From JBMYTN01 sp049604415 (GTDB lineage: Bacteria > Pseudomonadota > Alphaproteobacteria > Rhodospirillales > Rhodospirillaceae), in contig JBMYTN010000011.1 in assembly GCA_049604415.1 (NCBI GenBank), positions 46,014 to 110,013 of the forward strand: DNA of 64,000 nt, written 5' to 3'. The notes under the pieces are model-generated. The model did no database searches and was not told the origin of the DNA. It was given only the letters and a program-made list of their open reading frames with translations. The translations under genes were made by a program, and so were the position numbers. This document shows, piece by piece, positions 20,084 through 28,775 of the stretch (within the stretch, counting starts at the first letter, position 1; the number at the start of each line of letters is the position of its first letter).

Positions 20084-21340
20084 ATGCAACAGCCCAACCA
20101 ACAGACTTCAAGCCGGTTTCAAAGCCCCGCCCCCGCACGTGCCTGGCCGCCCCTGCTGATTCTGGTGCTGGTAGCCGCCGGGGCGGTGCTGTCCACCGCC
20201 ATGGGCATTCGCCAAAGCCTGGGCCTGTTTCTCGGCCCCATGGTTGCCGGAACCGGGATCTCCATCGCCACCTTTGGCTTGGCCATGGCAGTACAAAACC
20301 TGGCTTGGGGCATTGGTCAGCCGGTGATGGGTGCCCTGGCCGACCGCTATGGGGGGCGCTTGGTGGTCATGACCGGGGCGCTCTGCTTTGCCCTCGGGCT
20401 GTGGCTGATGAGCCTCGGCACTGCCTTTGGCCTGTTTCTGGGCGGCGGGCTGTTGATCGGGCTGGCGGTGGCGGCGACCTCCCATGGGGTGCTGGTCGGC
20501 ATCCTTTCCCGCATCGCCCCGCCGCAAAGCCGGGCTATGGCGGTATCTATCCTCGCTGCCGTCGGCTCCCTGGGCACCTTTGTCATTGCACCGGGCACCC
20601 AATGGTCGCTGGACAGCGTCTCCTGGCAAACCACCCTGCTGATCCTGGTTGCCCTGGCCGCGACCATGGCCCTGCTGGCCTCGGCATTTAAAATCAATCG
20701 GGCTCCGGATGCCCCCCGTTCCGGCGAGAAACCCAATGCGGTGAAGGCGGTACGGGAGGCTCTGCGCCACCCCGGCTACATCGCCATGTCTGTGGCCTTT
20801 TTTGCCTGTGGCTTCCAGCTGATCTTTGTCGCCACCCATTTGCCGAATTTTGTCGCGATTTGCGGCCTGCCTGCCTCGCTCAGTGCCAATGCCATCGCTT
20901 TGATCGGCATCTGCAACGCCGTCGGAACCTTGGCAGCGGGCAAGCTGGGCGAGATGGTCGGCCATCGCATTGTCCTGGCCGCAATCTATTTGCTGCGCAC
21001 CATCGCCATTGCCGCCTATGCCTTCCTGCCGATCTCGGTCGAGAGCACCTTGATGTTTGGCGCAGCCATGGGGCTGCTCTGGCTCAGCGTCATTCCCCCG
21101 GTCAGCGCACTGATCAACGCCCTGTTCGGGCCGACCAATTTTGGTGTGCTGTTTGGCTTTATGTTCCTCAGCCACCAAGTCGGGGCGTTCCTAGGCGCTT
21201 GGCTCGGCGGCCTGTCCTTCGATCTGACCGGAGACTATGTCATCGCTTGGTCGTCCTTGGTCGTGGTCGGCGCGGCGGCGTTTCTGATCCAGTTGGGCAT
21301 GAATGACCGCCCGCAGTCTGGGGCTCCGATGGCCGCCTAA
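20084..21340 (+). CDS. MFS transporter, monocarboxylate/NNP-like
   Basis: A 418-residue major facilitator with 12 hydrophobic segments. The loop between segments 2 and 3 carries the MFS motif as GALADRYGGRLVV, and GIRQSLGLFLGPM near the N-terminus resembles OFA/monocarboxylate-type carriers. The substrate is unknown. GGAGG at 20074-20078 supports the ATG at 20084. The adjacent TetR gene suggests inducible efflux or uptake. Confidence 0.85.
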   Translation: MQQPNQQTSSRFQSPAPARAWPPLLILVLVAAGAVLSTAMGIRQSLGLFLGPMVAGTGISIATFGLAMAVQNLAWGIGQPVMGALADRYGGRLVVMTGALCFALGLWLMSLGTAFGLFLGGGLLIGLAVAATSHGVLVGILSRIAPPQSRAMAVSILAAVGSLGTFVIAPGTQWSLDSVSWQTTLLILVALAATMALLASAFKINRAPDAPRSGEKPNAVKAVREALRHPGYIAMSVAFFACGFQLIFVATHLPNFVAICGLPASLSANAIALIGICNAVGTLAAGKLGEMVGHRIVLAAIYLLRTIAIAAYAFLPISVESTLMFGAAMGLLWLSVIPPVSALINALFGPTNFGVLFGFMFLSHQVGAFLGAWLGGLSFDLTGDYVIAWSSLVVVGAAAFLIQLGMNDRPQSGAPMAA

Positions 21341-21543
21341 CCCCGCTTTGACCCACGCGCAAAGTGCACATTTCCGTGTAGAGCCAAAGCGGGGCGTTGT
21401 ATTTCCGCATTTGGTTTCCGAGATAACGGAGTACCGAGGTGGTTTTCCCCCTCATCCCCCGTCAAAGACAGGACAGGCTTTTCTAACTGCCTCAAGAGTG
21501 CCCGGCGTGGCTGCCTGTCCGACAAGAAATGTGAAGGTGTTCC

Positions 21544-22395
21544 ATGGCTGACGATGCATATGAAGTCCCCAAAGTCTGGGTTTGGGATCAAGACAGTGGC
21601 GGTGAATGGGCCAAGATCAATCGCCCCATCGCCGGAGCAACCCGTGAGGCCGAGCTGCCCAAGGGCAGGCATCCGCTGCAACTGCACTCCACCGCGACAC
21701 CAAACGGCCAGAAGGTGACCATCCTGCTTGAGGAGCTGCTGGCGCTTGGGATCGAGGGTGCGGAATATGATGCTTGGCCGATCCGCATAACCGAGGGCGA
21801 TCAGTTCTCCACTGGCTTTGTTGCCATCAATCCGAACTCCAAGATCCCGGCCTTGCTGGACACGGATACCGGCTCCCGGGTGTTTGAGTCCGGGGCGATC
21901 CTGCTCTATCTGGCGGAAAAATTTGGCAAATTCCTGCCCAGCGATCCGGCCAAGCGGACCGAGGTCCTAAACTGGCTGTTCTGGCTGCAGGGCTCCGCAC
22001 CCTATCTGGGCGGTGGCTTCGGCCATTTCTACACCTATGCGCCGATGAAGATCCAATACGCCATTGACCGTTTCACCATGGAGGCCAAACGGCAATTGTC
22101 GGTGCTCGATCAGGAGCTGGCCAACAACAGCTATCTTGGCGGCGACGAATACACCATCGCCGACATGGCCACTTGGCCCTGGTATGGCAATCTGGTGCTG
22201 GGCCGTCAGTATGGGGCCGCTGAGTTCCTACAGGTCGATGGCTACACCAACGTTAAGCGCTGGGCCGAGGCCATCGATGCCCGCCCCGCCGTCCAACGGG
22301 GTCGCATGGTCAACCGCTTCTGGGGTCCGGAAGAGGAACAGCTGCCCGAACGCCACAGTGCCAGCGACTTCGACCAAGTCCGCGCGGCGGAATAA
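21544..22395 (+). CDS. yghU: Glutathione-dependent disulfide-bond oxidoreductase YghU
   Basis: A 283-residue nu-class glutathione transferase. It follows E. coli YghU almost motif for motif: KVWVWDQDSGG, HPLQLHSTATPNGQKVTILLEELLALG, NPNSKIPAL, VFESGAILLYLAEKFG, GGGFGHFYTYAP, YTIADMATWPWYG and the RHSASDF tail. The TPNGQK region binds two glutathiones; known members reduce disulfides and organic peroxides. The upstream 200 bases contain no gene. A bidirectional terminator follows. Confidence 0.93.
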   Translation: MADDAYEVPKVWVWDQDSGGEWAKINRPIAGATREAELPKGRHPLQLHSTATPNGQKVTILLEELLALGIEGAEYDAWPIRITEGDQFSTGFVAINPNSKIPALLDTDTGSRVFESGAILLYLAEKFGKFLPSDPAKRTEVLNWLFWLQGSAPYLGGGFGHFYTYAPMKIQYAIDRFTMEAKRQLSVLDQELANNSYLGGDEYTIADMATWPWYGNLVLGRQYGAAEFLQVDGYTNVKRWAEAIDARPAVQRGRMVNRFWGPEEEQLPERHSASDFDQVRAAE

Positions 22396-22440
22396 GGCAC
22401 CATAGCCTGCCCCGGTTGCTCTGCCCGTTCACAACAAACG

Positions 22441-22466
22441 AAAAGCCCCGTCACTGCGGGGCTTTT
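22441..22466. terminator. Bidirectional intrinsic terminator
   Basis: Perfect 10-bp stem AAAAGCCCCG / CGGGGCTTTT with a 6-base loop (TCACTG), T-rich on both strands. It serves yghU on the plus strand. On the minus strand it overlaps the last codons of the LysR gene, which ends at 22451. Confidence 0.85.
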
Positions 22467-23407
22467 CTCGTTTTGGCGCAGGTGTTCACGGCATGGGCAG
22501 GTGCCGCCTCAGGACGCTCGGGCATGTGGCGGAAGGATTTCACAAGGTAATCGGCAAAGGCCCGGGCCGAGGGTTTGGCTTGCCGTCCCCCGGACAGCAC
22601 CGCATTCACTTCCGCTCTCCCGACATCCCATTCGGGGAGCAGTTGGACCAAGGCTCCGCTTTCGATTTCCGCCCGGATGCCCCAAAAGCCCGTTGAGACC
22701 ACCCCCAACCCAGCCAAGGCGGCGGCGGTGGTTGCCTCATTGACGGTGACGACCAATTGGCCGGTGACCCGCACTGATACGGTTTTGCCGTCCTTGCGAA
22801 AACTCCACCCCTCTGACCCCATGCCAGCCGGACCCAAAATAACCGGATGCTTGGCCAGATCCGCCGGTGTTGTCGGGGTGCCTGCCCGCCGCAAATAGTC
22901 CGGCGAAGCCGCAATCAGACGCGCAGGATGGCCCAAGGTCTTGGCGACCAAATTGGAGTCACTTAAGGGGCCGTAGCGCAAAGCCACGTCGATTGCCTGG
23001 TCCACCAAATCCTGGCGCTGATCGGTCAGAACCATGTCGATCCGAAGTTCGGGATGTTGGTCAAGGAAACCGGCCAGGCGGGGAATGATTTCCCGATTGG
23101 CGAAACTGGTCGAACAGCCCACCCGCAAGCGGCCTTTCAGGGTGCCATCCCCGCGAACCGTCTGATTGGCTTCCTCCAAGGCCGCCAAAATCGGATCAAG
23201 CCGCGCCAGATATTCAGCGCCCGCCTCGGTCAGCTTGACCGCATGGGTGGTCCGGACAAACAGAGCCGCCCCCAAGTCCTTCTCGAGCGCGGAAATGATC
23301 CGAGAGACCGAGGGCTGGGATAGCCCGACCTCTTTGCCCGCTGCCGTGAAGCTTTCGGTGCGGGCCACTCGGCAGAACAAATGCAGGGTGGAGAGACGAT
23401 CGCTCAT
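22451..23407 (-). CDS. LysR family transcriptional regulator
   Basis: A 318-residue LysR protein. The N-terminal winged helix (residues 1-60) contains LFCRVARTESFTAAGKEVGLSQPSVSRIISALEKDLGAALFVRTTHAVKLTEAG. The effector domain starts at about residue 90 with the RLRVGCSTSFANREIIP region typical of the CrgA/DhaR-like subgroup. It is divergent from a peroxiredoxin-like gene, with 163 bases between the starts, so that gene is the obvious target. ATG 23407 is preferred to TTG 23413. Confidence 0.88.
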   Translation of the reverse strand: MSDRLSTLHLFCRVARTESFTAAGKEVGLSQPSVSRIISALEKDLGAALFVRTTHAVKLTEAGAEYLARLDPILAALEEANQTVRGDGTLKGRLRVGCSTSFANREIIPRLAGFLDQHPELRIDMVLTDQRQDLVDQAIDVALRYGPLSDSNLVAKTLGHPARLIAASPDYLRRAGTPTTPADLAKHPVILGPAGMGSEGWSFRKDGKTVSVRVTGQLVVTVNEATTAAALAGLGVVSTGFWGIRAEIESGALVQLLPEWDVGRAEVNAVLSGGRQAKPSARAFADYLVKSFRHMPERPEAAPAHAVNTCAKTRKAPQ

Positions 23408-23570
23408 TTGCAATTTGAATAACCATTAGTCATTCGCGGAGGATACCACTCAGTCCGCAAATGAACCAGATTGATCACAGGCAACGGGGCAAACCCCCAA
23501 GCGCCAAACCAATCAATTCAGTATCCCCCTTGAGACCAAACCTTCAGACTTAGACCAAAGGACCCTCCCC

Positions 23571-24233
23571 ATGTCCCTGCAAGATCAACTCGACGCCTTC
23601 AAAGAACAGTTCAAAACCATGGTCCCTGCCGAGGCCGTGGAGACCCTCAGCCGCTCCACCCAGGAGCTGATTGCCAGCGGTCAGGCCGACCGCGCCTTGA
23701 AAGCGGGCCAGCGCGCCCCGGACTTTACCCTGACGGATCAGGATGGCAATGCGGTGGCCTTGGCCGACCTGCTGGCCAAAGGACCGGTGGTCCTGTCCTT
23801 CTATCGTGGTGTCTGGTGCCCCTATTGCAATATCGAGCTGAAGGCCTTGGAAGCGGTTGCGGACCAGGTCCAGGCCCGTGGTGCCACCCTGGTTGCCATT
23901 TCGATGCAAGGGGCTGGGGACAGCCGCAAATCGCAACGGGACAATGGGCTCAGCTTCCCGATCCTAACCGATCAGGCCGGTGCTCTGGCCGACAGCTTTG
24001 GCCTGCGCTGGTCTTTGCAAGACTATGTGATCCCGGTCCATAAGGGCTTTGGCGTCGACCTACCGAAAATCCATGGCGATGGCCAATGGCATCTGCCGAT
24101 GCCTGCCCGCTATGTGATCGCCCAAGATGGCAGCATTGCCTATGCGGAGGTCAATCCGGACTACACCCGGCGCCCGGAACCCAGCGATCTGTTCCCGGTT
24201 CTGGATGGCTTGGCCACTGCCTCGGCGGCTTAA
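23571..24233 (+). CDS. Peroxiredoxin-like AhpC/TSA family protein
   Basis: A 220-residue thioredoxin-fold protein with a CxxC active site in VLSFYRGVWCPYCNIEL (C83, C86), in place of the single peroxidatic cysteine of classical peroxiredoxins. RAPDFTLTDQDGNAVALADLL is the standard AhpC/TSA N-terminus. It probably reduces peroxides or disulfides in the cytoplasm; no signal peptide is seen. Divergent from a LysR gene that may regulate it. Confidence 0.83.
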   Translation: MSLQDQLDAFKEQFKTMVPAEAVETLSRSTQELIASGQADRALKAGQRAPDFTLTDQDGNAVALADLLAKGPVVLSFYRGVWCPYCNIELKALEAVADQVQARGATLVAISMQGAGDSRKSQRDNGLSFPILTDQAGALADSFGLRWSLQDYVIPVHKGFGVDLPKIHGDGQWHLPMPARYVIAQDGSIAYAEVNPDYTRRPEPSDLFPVLDGLATASAA

Positions 24234-24256
24234 GGTCAAACGCACTCTTCACAGTG

Positions 24257-24288
24257 GAGACGGGGCGACCAACGGGTTGCCCCGTCTC
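24257..24288. terminator. Hairpin after the peroxiredoxin gene
   Basis: A 10-bp stem, GAGACGGGGC with GCCCCGTCTC, around a 12-base loop that can pair further. There is no T-tract on either side, so termination strength is uncertain. It lies between convergent genes. Confidence 0.45.
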
Positions 24289-24396
24289 TGAACCATACCC
24301 CGACAACCGAATTTGATCCTTGCGGGCCGCGTCTTTGTGGGCTCCGACGACCCCTTCGTTGAACCGCTGGCCCAGGATGACACTCTGCTGCTACGC

Positions 24397-25371
24397 CTAA
24401 CGCAGTTTTTCTAGGGCACCTTTTGGCCCTTGGCCTGTTTGACCTTGCAAAGTCAGGGTGGCCAGGATGACCAAGGCGATCCCGGGCCAAGTCGCCGCAG
24501 GTGGAAGCCCGTCCCCGAGGGCAATGCCGAGCGCCAGCACCAAAGCCGGGTTGAGGAAGGTATAGGCCGACACCCGGGTCGGGCCGATGATGCTGGTGCT
24601 CCATTGGAAGACAAAGAACGTGATGATGGTGGTGAAGACCGCCAAATAGCCAATCCCGGCATAGACGGTCATCGGGACCTCGGCCCACTCAATGGCGGGC
24701 AAGCGCGGCAAGGCCAGCAATAACAACCAAACCGTCCCTGCCGCCATGGTCCAGAAGGTCAAGCGGGCCATGGGTTCGCCTCGGTGCAACAGCTTGACCA
24801 AGGTGCTATAGGCGGCCAAAGACACCGTACCGGCCAGAAACAGGAGGTCGCCCCCACCCAAATCCAGGCTCAGCAATGCCTGCATATCGCCGCGAAACAC
24901 CACCCAGATTGCTCCAACCGAACCGATCGGCAAGGCAATCCGGGACAGCAGTGCCAGCCGCTCGCGCAGCAGCAAAGCGGCGAAGAGGGCGGTGATCACC
25001 GGCATTAAGGCGAAAATCGCCGCTGTGTTGAGGGCACTGGTGCTGCGCAGGGCCTCGAACATGCACCAGAAGAATGTGGCAAGGCAGGCCCCAAGCGCGC
25101 CGTAGCGCAGCAGGTCCTTTGGTCCCGGCAGGACCAGGCCGACTTTCCAGGCCACCAGCGGCGCGAACAAAGCCGTGGCCAAGGCGAAGCGCAGGAAGGT
25201 CAGGACGACGGCGTCCAGACCTCCGGTAATCTCCGCTCCCACGGGGAAGGATGTGGCGATCAAACCACTGGCCAGTAGCATCAGGCCGTGGACGCGGAGT
25301 GATCCGGATCGGAGTGATTGCGTGAGGGTGGCAGGCATGGAGTGGGTCATAGAGACTAATTTGGTGTTCAT
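24397..25371 (-). CDS. EamA/DMT family transporter
   Basis: A 324-residue drug/metabolite exporter of the EamA type with ten membrane segments in two repeated halves (about residues 28-160 and 175-310). The second half contains FFVFQWSTSIIGPTRVSAYTFLNPALVLALGIALGDG, typical of the family. The substrate is unknown. It is divergent from a LysR gene that may control it. The 5' end has several possible starts: ATG 25371 is used, and ATGs a few codons inside are possible. Confidence 0.82.
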   Translation of the reverse strand: MNTKLVSMTHSMPATLTQSLRSGSLRVHGLMLLASGLIATSFPVGAEITGGLDAVVLTFLRFALATALFAPLVAWKVGLVLPGPKDLLRYGALGACLATFFWCMFEALRSTSALNTAAIFALMPVITALFAALLLRERLALLSRIALPIGSVGAIWVVFRGDMQALLSLDLGGGDLLFLAGTVSLAAYSTLVKLLHRGEPMARLTFWTMAAGTVWLLLLALPRLPAIEWAEVPMTVYAGIGYLAVFTTIITFFVFQWSTSIIGPTRVSAYTFLNPALVLALGIALGDGLPPAATWPGIALVILATLTLQGQTGQGPKGALEKLR

Positions 25372-25478
25372 GATGCTTACCCTTAGGGGGAGCGGCGGGG
25401 AGGGGGGATCCCGAAGTGCCGGATAGCCTTGTTGTAAGCCAGTTCCATTTCCGCGATAATCCGCAGTGCATTCATCAC

Positions 25479-25501
25479 ATTATTCACTCTGAGTGTTTAA
25501 T
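25479..25501. promoter_or_regulatory. Candidate LysR operator upstream of the LysR gene
   Basis: An inverted repeat centred on 25490: ATTATTCACTC, then T, then GAGTGTTTAAT. Nine of 11 positions pair. It ends immediately before the ATG of the LysR gene at 25503 and lies in the gap to the divergent EamA gene, the usual place for LysR autoregulation. Confidence 0.45.
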
Positions 25502-25502
25502 T

Positions 25503-26420
25503 ATGGACCGCCTCACAGCCCTAACGGCCTTTCGTACGGTTGTGGAGCAGGGCAGTTTTGCCGCTGCGGCCCGTCATCTGGGACTATCCCGGGCGGCGAT
25601 CAGCAAAAATGTCGCCGATCTGGAGACAGAGTTGGCGGTGCGGCTGCTCAACCGCACCACCCGGCGCTTGAGCCTGACCGAGGCCGGTGCCTTGTATTTT
25701 GAGCGGGTGGTGCGGATCCTTGATGAGCTGGCGGACGCCGATGGCACTTTGAAGGCGATGCAGTATGAGCCAAGTGGCACCCTTCGGGTCACTGCCCCAT
25801 TGACCTTGAGCCTGCTGCGGCTGTCCCAGAAGATTCCGGACTTCTTGGAGCGCTATCCGAAAATCACTTTGGATCTGCGGCTCGAAGACCGCCGGGTGAA
25901 CATCATTGAGGAGGGCATCGATATTGCCCTGCGCGGCACCAACAATTTGGAATCCTCCGGCCTGATTGCTCGCAAGCTGACGGTGATGGAGCATGTGGTC
26001 TGTGCCGCGCCGTCCTATTTCGCCAAAGCGGGCACGCCGCTGACCCCGACCGATCTGGCTCAGCATCGCGCGGTACAATTCAGCCTGTCCGACCATGCCC
26101 AGGAATGGCGGTTCCGCAAGACTGTGGATGGCGGGACGGGGTCGGGGACGGCTCAAAAAGAGGAAAAGGTCCGAGTTGATGGACGCTACAAGGTCTCTTC
26201 CAGCCTGGCAGTGATCGATGCGTTGCGGGCGGGTTTTGGCCTGAGCCTTGTCCCGAGGATGTATGTCACCGAAGACCTTGCCAACGGTAACCTGGTCCAG
26301 GCGCTAGAAGACTGGAGCGCCAACACAACAACGCTTTATGCGGTTTATCCGTCGAAGCGCTATGTGGTTTCGACGGTCCGCGTGTTTTTGGACTTTTTGA
26401 TTGCAGAGTTGGGGGCGTGA
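25503..26420 (+). CDS. LysR family transcriptional regulator
   Basis: A 305-residue LysR protein. The helix-turn-helix FRTVVEQGSFAAAARHLGLSRAAISKNVADLETEL lies in residues 9-45. The effector domain (PSGTLRVTAPLTLSLLRLSQKIPDFLERYPKITLDLRLEDR) is of the CrgA-like group. ATG 25503 is adjacent to a 23-bp inverted repeat. Only 26 bases separate its stop from the target duplication of the prophage, which has separated this gene from the terminator now at 63,969-64,000. Confidence 0.88.
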   Translation: MDRLTALTAFRTVVEQGSFAAAARHLGLSRAAISKNVADLETELAVRLLNRTTRRLSLTEAGALYFERVVRILDELADADGTLKAMQYEPSGTLRVTAPLTLSLLRLSQKIPDFLERYPKITLDLRLEDRRVNIIEEGIDIALRGTNNLESSGLIARKLTVMEHVVCAAPSYFAKAGTPLTPTDLAQHRAVQFSLSDHAQEWRFRKTVDGGTGSGTAQKEEKVRVDGRYKVSSSLAVIDALRAGFGLSLVPRMYVTEDLANGNLVQALEDWSANTTTLYAVYPSKRYVVSTVRVFLDFLIAELGA

Positions 26421-26446
26421 AGATGGGAGGGAGTCAGCCTACGGCC

Positions 26447-26451
26447 CATAA
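26447..26451. repeat. 5-bp target site duplication (right-end copy)
   Basis: CATAA immediately outside the prophage right end. The same five bases follow the left end at 63,927-63,931. Five-base duplications are what Mu-type transposition produces. Confidence 0.85.
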
Positions 26452-26503
26452 TGTAGCGGCGCGGCGAATTTTGGACGGTTTGGCGGCAGATTTTTAGACA
26501 ACC
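26452..26503. repeat. Prophage right end with transposase-binding-type sites R1 and R2
   Basis: The terminus starts TGTAGCGG at 26452. AATTTTGGAC (26467-26476) and TTTTTAGACA (26491-26500) recur exactly, in inverted orientation, near the left end at 63768-63777 and 63812-63821. The two right-end motifs are 24 bp apart, as expected for adjacent end-binding sites of a MuA-like protein. The primase stop codon is only four bases beyond. Confidence 0.75.
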
Positions 26504-26504
26504 A

Positions 26505-27866
26505 TTATCGCCTAAATCGCGCACATCGTGCGCCTTTAAGGGAGCCATAGCGGGCCACTGGCATCACTGCCGGGAGGTTCATGGCTTGGTAATAGCCATC
26601 CAAACGCCGCCCCAACTCCCGCCTCCAATACTTCCGCAACACTTCATCGCCAACCAGATCAGACCACTCTGTCACCGCGCGCTCTGCCTTTGCCCACTCG
26701 TTTGGCGGCATTTTTGTGCCCAATAACAATCTAGAAGATGCAATAGACCACACGTGGTCTAGGGCGCTGCAAGTCTTCGATGTGGCGATTTCCCACTCCA
26801 TCGATCCGCCCCAGCGCGTGTTACCAAGCACAATATCAGCGGGGTCTTGGCCATCGGGAAGGAGGCATACATCAAGTGTGCGCTGGTGGGTCAGCAAGGG
26901 TAATCCGCGTCTCAACGCCCGCTCTGCGGCCTCCCGCCCCGCCCTATCGCCGTCAAAGCAAAGAATGACCCTATCGGCAGCCTGCCACGCCAAACGAAAC
27001 TGTGCCTCGGTCATCGCTGTTCCCAATGGCGCCACAGCATTATCTATGCCGACCTCTGCCAAGGCGATGACATCCATATAGCCTTCAACCACAAACAACG
27101 CGCCTTGTTGCCGGGCTGGCTCGCGGGCACGGGCAAGGTTGAACAGCAACCCGCCCTTATTGAACAACGTCCCATCGCGGCTGTTCAGGTATTTCGGTTC
27201 GGCATCACCCAAGGTCCGCCCGCCGAAACCAATGGGACGATCCTGGCGATCGGTAATCGGGATAACGATCCGATCACGCATAAAATCATAGATACGCCCA
27301 TCCTCCGCGCTAGAAAGACACCCCGCTTCAACGGCAGTTTCCAGCGGAATCCGATCACGGGAGAAATGGGCCCGCAATGCGCTTCCGGCCGGCGCATAAC
27401 CAAGGCGGAACCGATCAACGGTGGGATAAGTCAAACCTCGCGTTAAAAGGTATTCCATAGCCTCCCGGCCTTCCGGGCTATTCAGGCGCGATACATAGAA
27501 CTGGGTGGCCATCTCGACCACGTCACGGAGACCCGCGCGTCGGTAACTCCGCTCCGCTTCTTTCGGATCAGTTTGCGGCATCACCATCCCTGCTTGTGCT
27601 GCAAGGCGCTCTACCGCGTCCAAGAACGGGACATTGGACGCCCGCATTTCAAAGGCAATCACATCGCCATGGGCCCCGCAGCCAAAGCAATGAAAAAAAC
27701 CCTTCGTGTCTGAGACGGTGAAGGAAGGGGTCTTTTCATTGTGGAAGGGGCACAGGCCCTTAAATTCGCCGGGGCCGCCCCGGATCAGCTTGACCCGGCG
27801 CCTGACCACATCGGACAGGCTGACGGCCGATTTGAGATCATCGCGCCATGCGCTGCTTACGCCCAT
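26505..27866 (-). CDS. DnaG-like primase with CHC2 zinc finger and Toprim domain
   Basis: A 453-residue phage-encoded primase. The N-terminal CHC2 zinc finger has C39 and H42 in CPFHNEKTPSF and C60 and C63 in FFHCFGCG. The RNA polymerase/Toprim domain has FVVEGYMDVIAL (E261) and CFDGDRAGREAA (D305, D307). Chromosomal DnaG is usually about 600 residues, so the C-terminal helicase-interaction domain is reduced or replaced. It is the last gene before the right end and its start overlaps mom by 29 bases. It would synthesise RNA primers, possibly helping replicative transposition. A host dnaG is unlikely because the gene lies inside the phage ends. Confidence 0.87.
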   Translation of the reverse strand: MGVSSAWRDDLKSAVSLSDVVRRRVKLIRGGPGEFKGLCPFHNEKTPSFTVSDTKGFFHCFGCGAHGDVIAFEMRASNVPFLDAVERLAAQAGMVMPQTDPKEAERSYRRAGLRDVVEMATQFYVSRLNSPEGREAMEYLLTRGLTYPTVDRFRLGYAPAGSALRAHFSRDRIPLETAVEAGCLSSAEDGRIYDFMRDRIVIPITDRQDRPIGFGGRTLGDAEPKYLNSRDGTLFNKGGLLFNLARAREPARQQGALFVVEGYMDVIALAEVGIDNAVAPLGTAMTEAQFRLAWQAADRVILCFDGDRAGREAAERALRRGLPLLTHQRTLDVCLLPDGQDPADIVLGNTRWGGSMEWEIATSKTCSALDHVWSIASSRLLLGTKMPPNEWAKAERAVTEWSDLVGDEVLRKYWRRELGRRLDGYYQAMNLPAVMPVARYGSLKGARCARFRR

Positions 27867-28542
27867 CGAAACAAACCCCCGGCTTCGGGTAGGGCCTTGG
27901 TCGCATCGCTAGATCCTTCCGGGCGGAAGGTTTCAGGAAAAACACATACCTGAACTGTCGCAACCGACGCTCCTGCGCCCGGCCCAAATTGGCCCGAAGA
28001 TAGGTGCCACGGTTGCCGCCCTTCTTGTGTGCGGTGAGAAGCATCTCGTGATAGGTCTCGCCGTCCAACTCGTAAAAGCGTGTCAGGTGATGCCCCACAA
28101 AAAGGAAGTTCGAAGCCTGATAGACGACGCCCAACCCTCCGCAGCGTTCGTCCGCGAAACTCTGAACCCAACGGACCTGGGGACATGCCCGCTTGAGGTA
28201 CCTCATCGCGAAGCCAATTGCCTGGCTTTCTGAGTTGCGCGGAGCGGCGTCCGAAAGCCACATTCGGTTGAGTTCCAAATGATTGGTGGTTGTGGATTTC
28301 CGGACGATTTTGGAGACATGCTTGGGGTTCAAGGCGTAACCAAATTGCAGAACGCCAACTCGTTCTCCGTGCAAGAAAACACCCAAATGTACATAGCTGT
28401 TTTGGACGATCCTGCCTGAATAATGGTGCTTCAGGATCACCTCGACGGCGTCCTTGCGCGGGATCGCATGGACATAAAAATCCCGCGTCCCAAAACCGAT
28501 CACACCTTCCGTCGAATAGATATAACCCGCATTTTGCGTCAA
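27838..28542 (-). CDS. mom: Mom-like DNA adenine modification protein
   Basis: A 234-residue homologue of Mu Mom, a GNAT-fold protein that turns adenine in DNA into N6-methylcarbamoyl-adenine and so blocks many restriction enzymes. The core reads ILKHHYSGRIVQNSYVHLGVF (HHYSG at residues 39-43), then GVLQFGYALNP, NRMWLSDAAPRNSESQAIGFAMRYL and QSFADERCGGLGVVYQASNF. The length is near that of Mu Mom. It lies directly after a Com-like gene, as in Mu. No ATG is available: TTG 28542, overlapping the com stop as TTGA, is the best start, and a GTG 36 bases further in is an alternative. The C-terminal tail is basic. Confidence 0.85.
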   Translation of the reverse strand: MTQNAGYIYSTEGVIGFGTRDFYVHAIPRKDAVEVILKHHYSGRIVQNSYVHLGVFLHGERVGVLQFGYALNPKHVSKIVRKSTTTNHLELNRMWLSDAAPRNSESQAIGFAMRYLKRACPQVRWVQSFADERCGGLGVVYQASNFLFVGHHLTRFYELDGETYHEMLLTAHKKGGNRGTYLRANLGRAQERRLRQFRYVFFLKPSARKDLAMRPRPYPKPGVCFDGRKQRMAR

Positions 28543-28775
28543 CGGCCTTTTGGGGTGGCTTGGGGCTGGCGGCGGATGGTGTGGCTTGCGTGTTGTGGCC
28601 AAGTTCGGGCCTCCTCGTCCTGGACCTCTGGGGTCTCGGAGTCGGGGCTCGCATTGGCCCTCTTGGTTGTAAAAGCGCCGCATTTCCGGCACTTGATCTC
28701 CACACAACCTTGAATGAAATCAACGACCTTGGCAAGCAAGGCGTTACACTGCCAACAACGAATGGACTCCCGCAC
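28539..28775 (-). CDS. com: Com-like zinc-finger translational activator of mom
   Basis: A 78-residue protein starting SIRCWQCNALLAK, with CxxC pairs at residues 7/10 and 29/32 (EIKCRKCGA). This is the layout of Mu Com, which binds the mom messenger and frees its start region. The C-terminal half is low-complexity and may be dispensable. The start is GTG 28775. The stop overlaps the TTG start proposed for mom, so the two are translationally linked. Confidence 0.82.
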   Translation of the reverse strand: MRESIRCWQCNALLAKVVDFIQGCVEIKCRKCGAFTTKRANASPDSETPEVQDEEARTWPQHASHTIRRQPQATPKGR

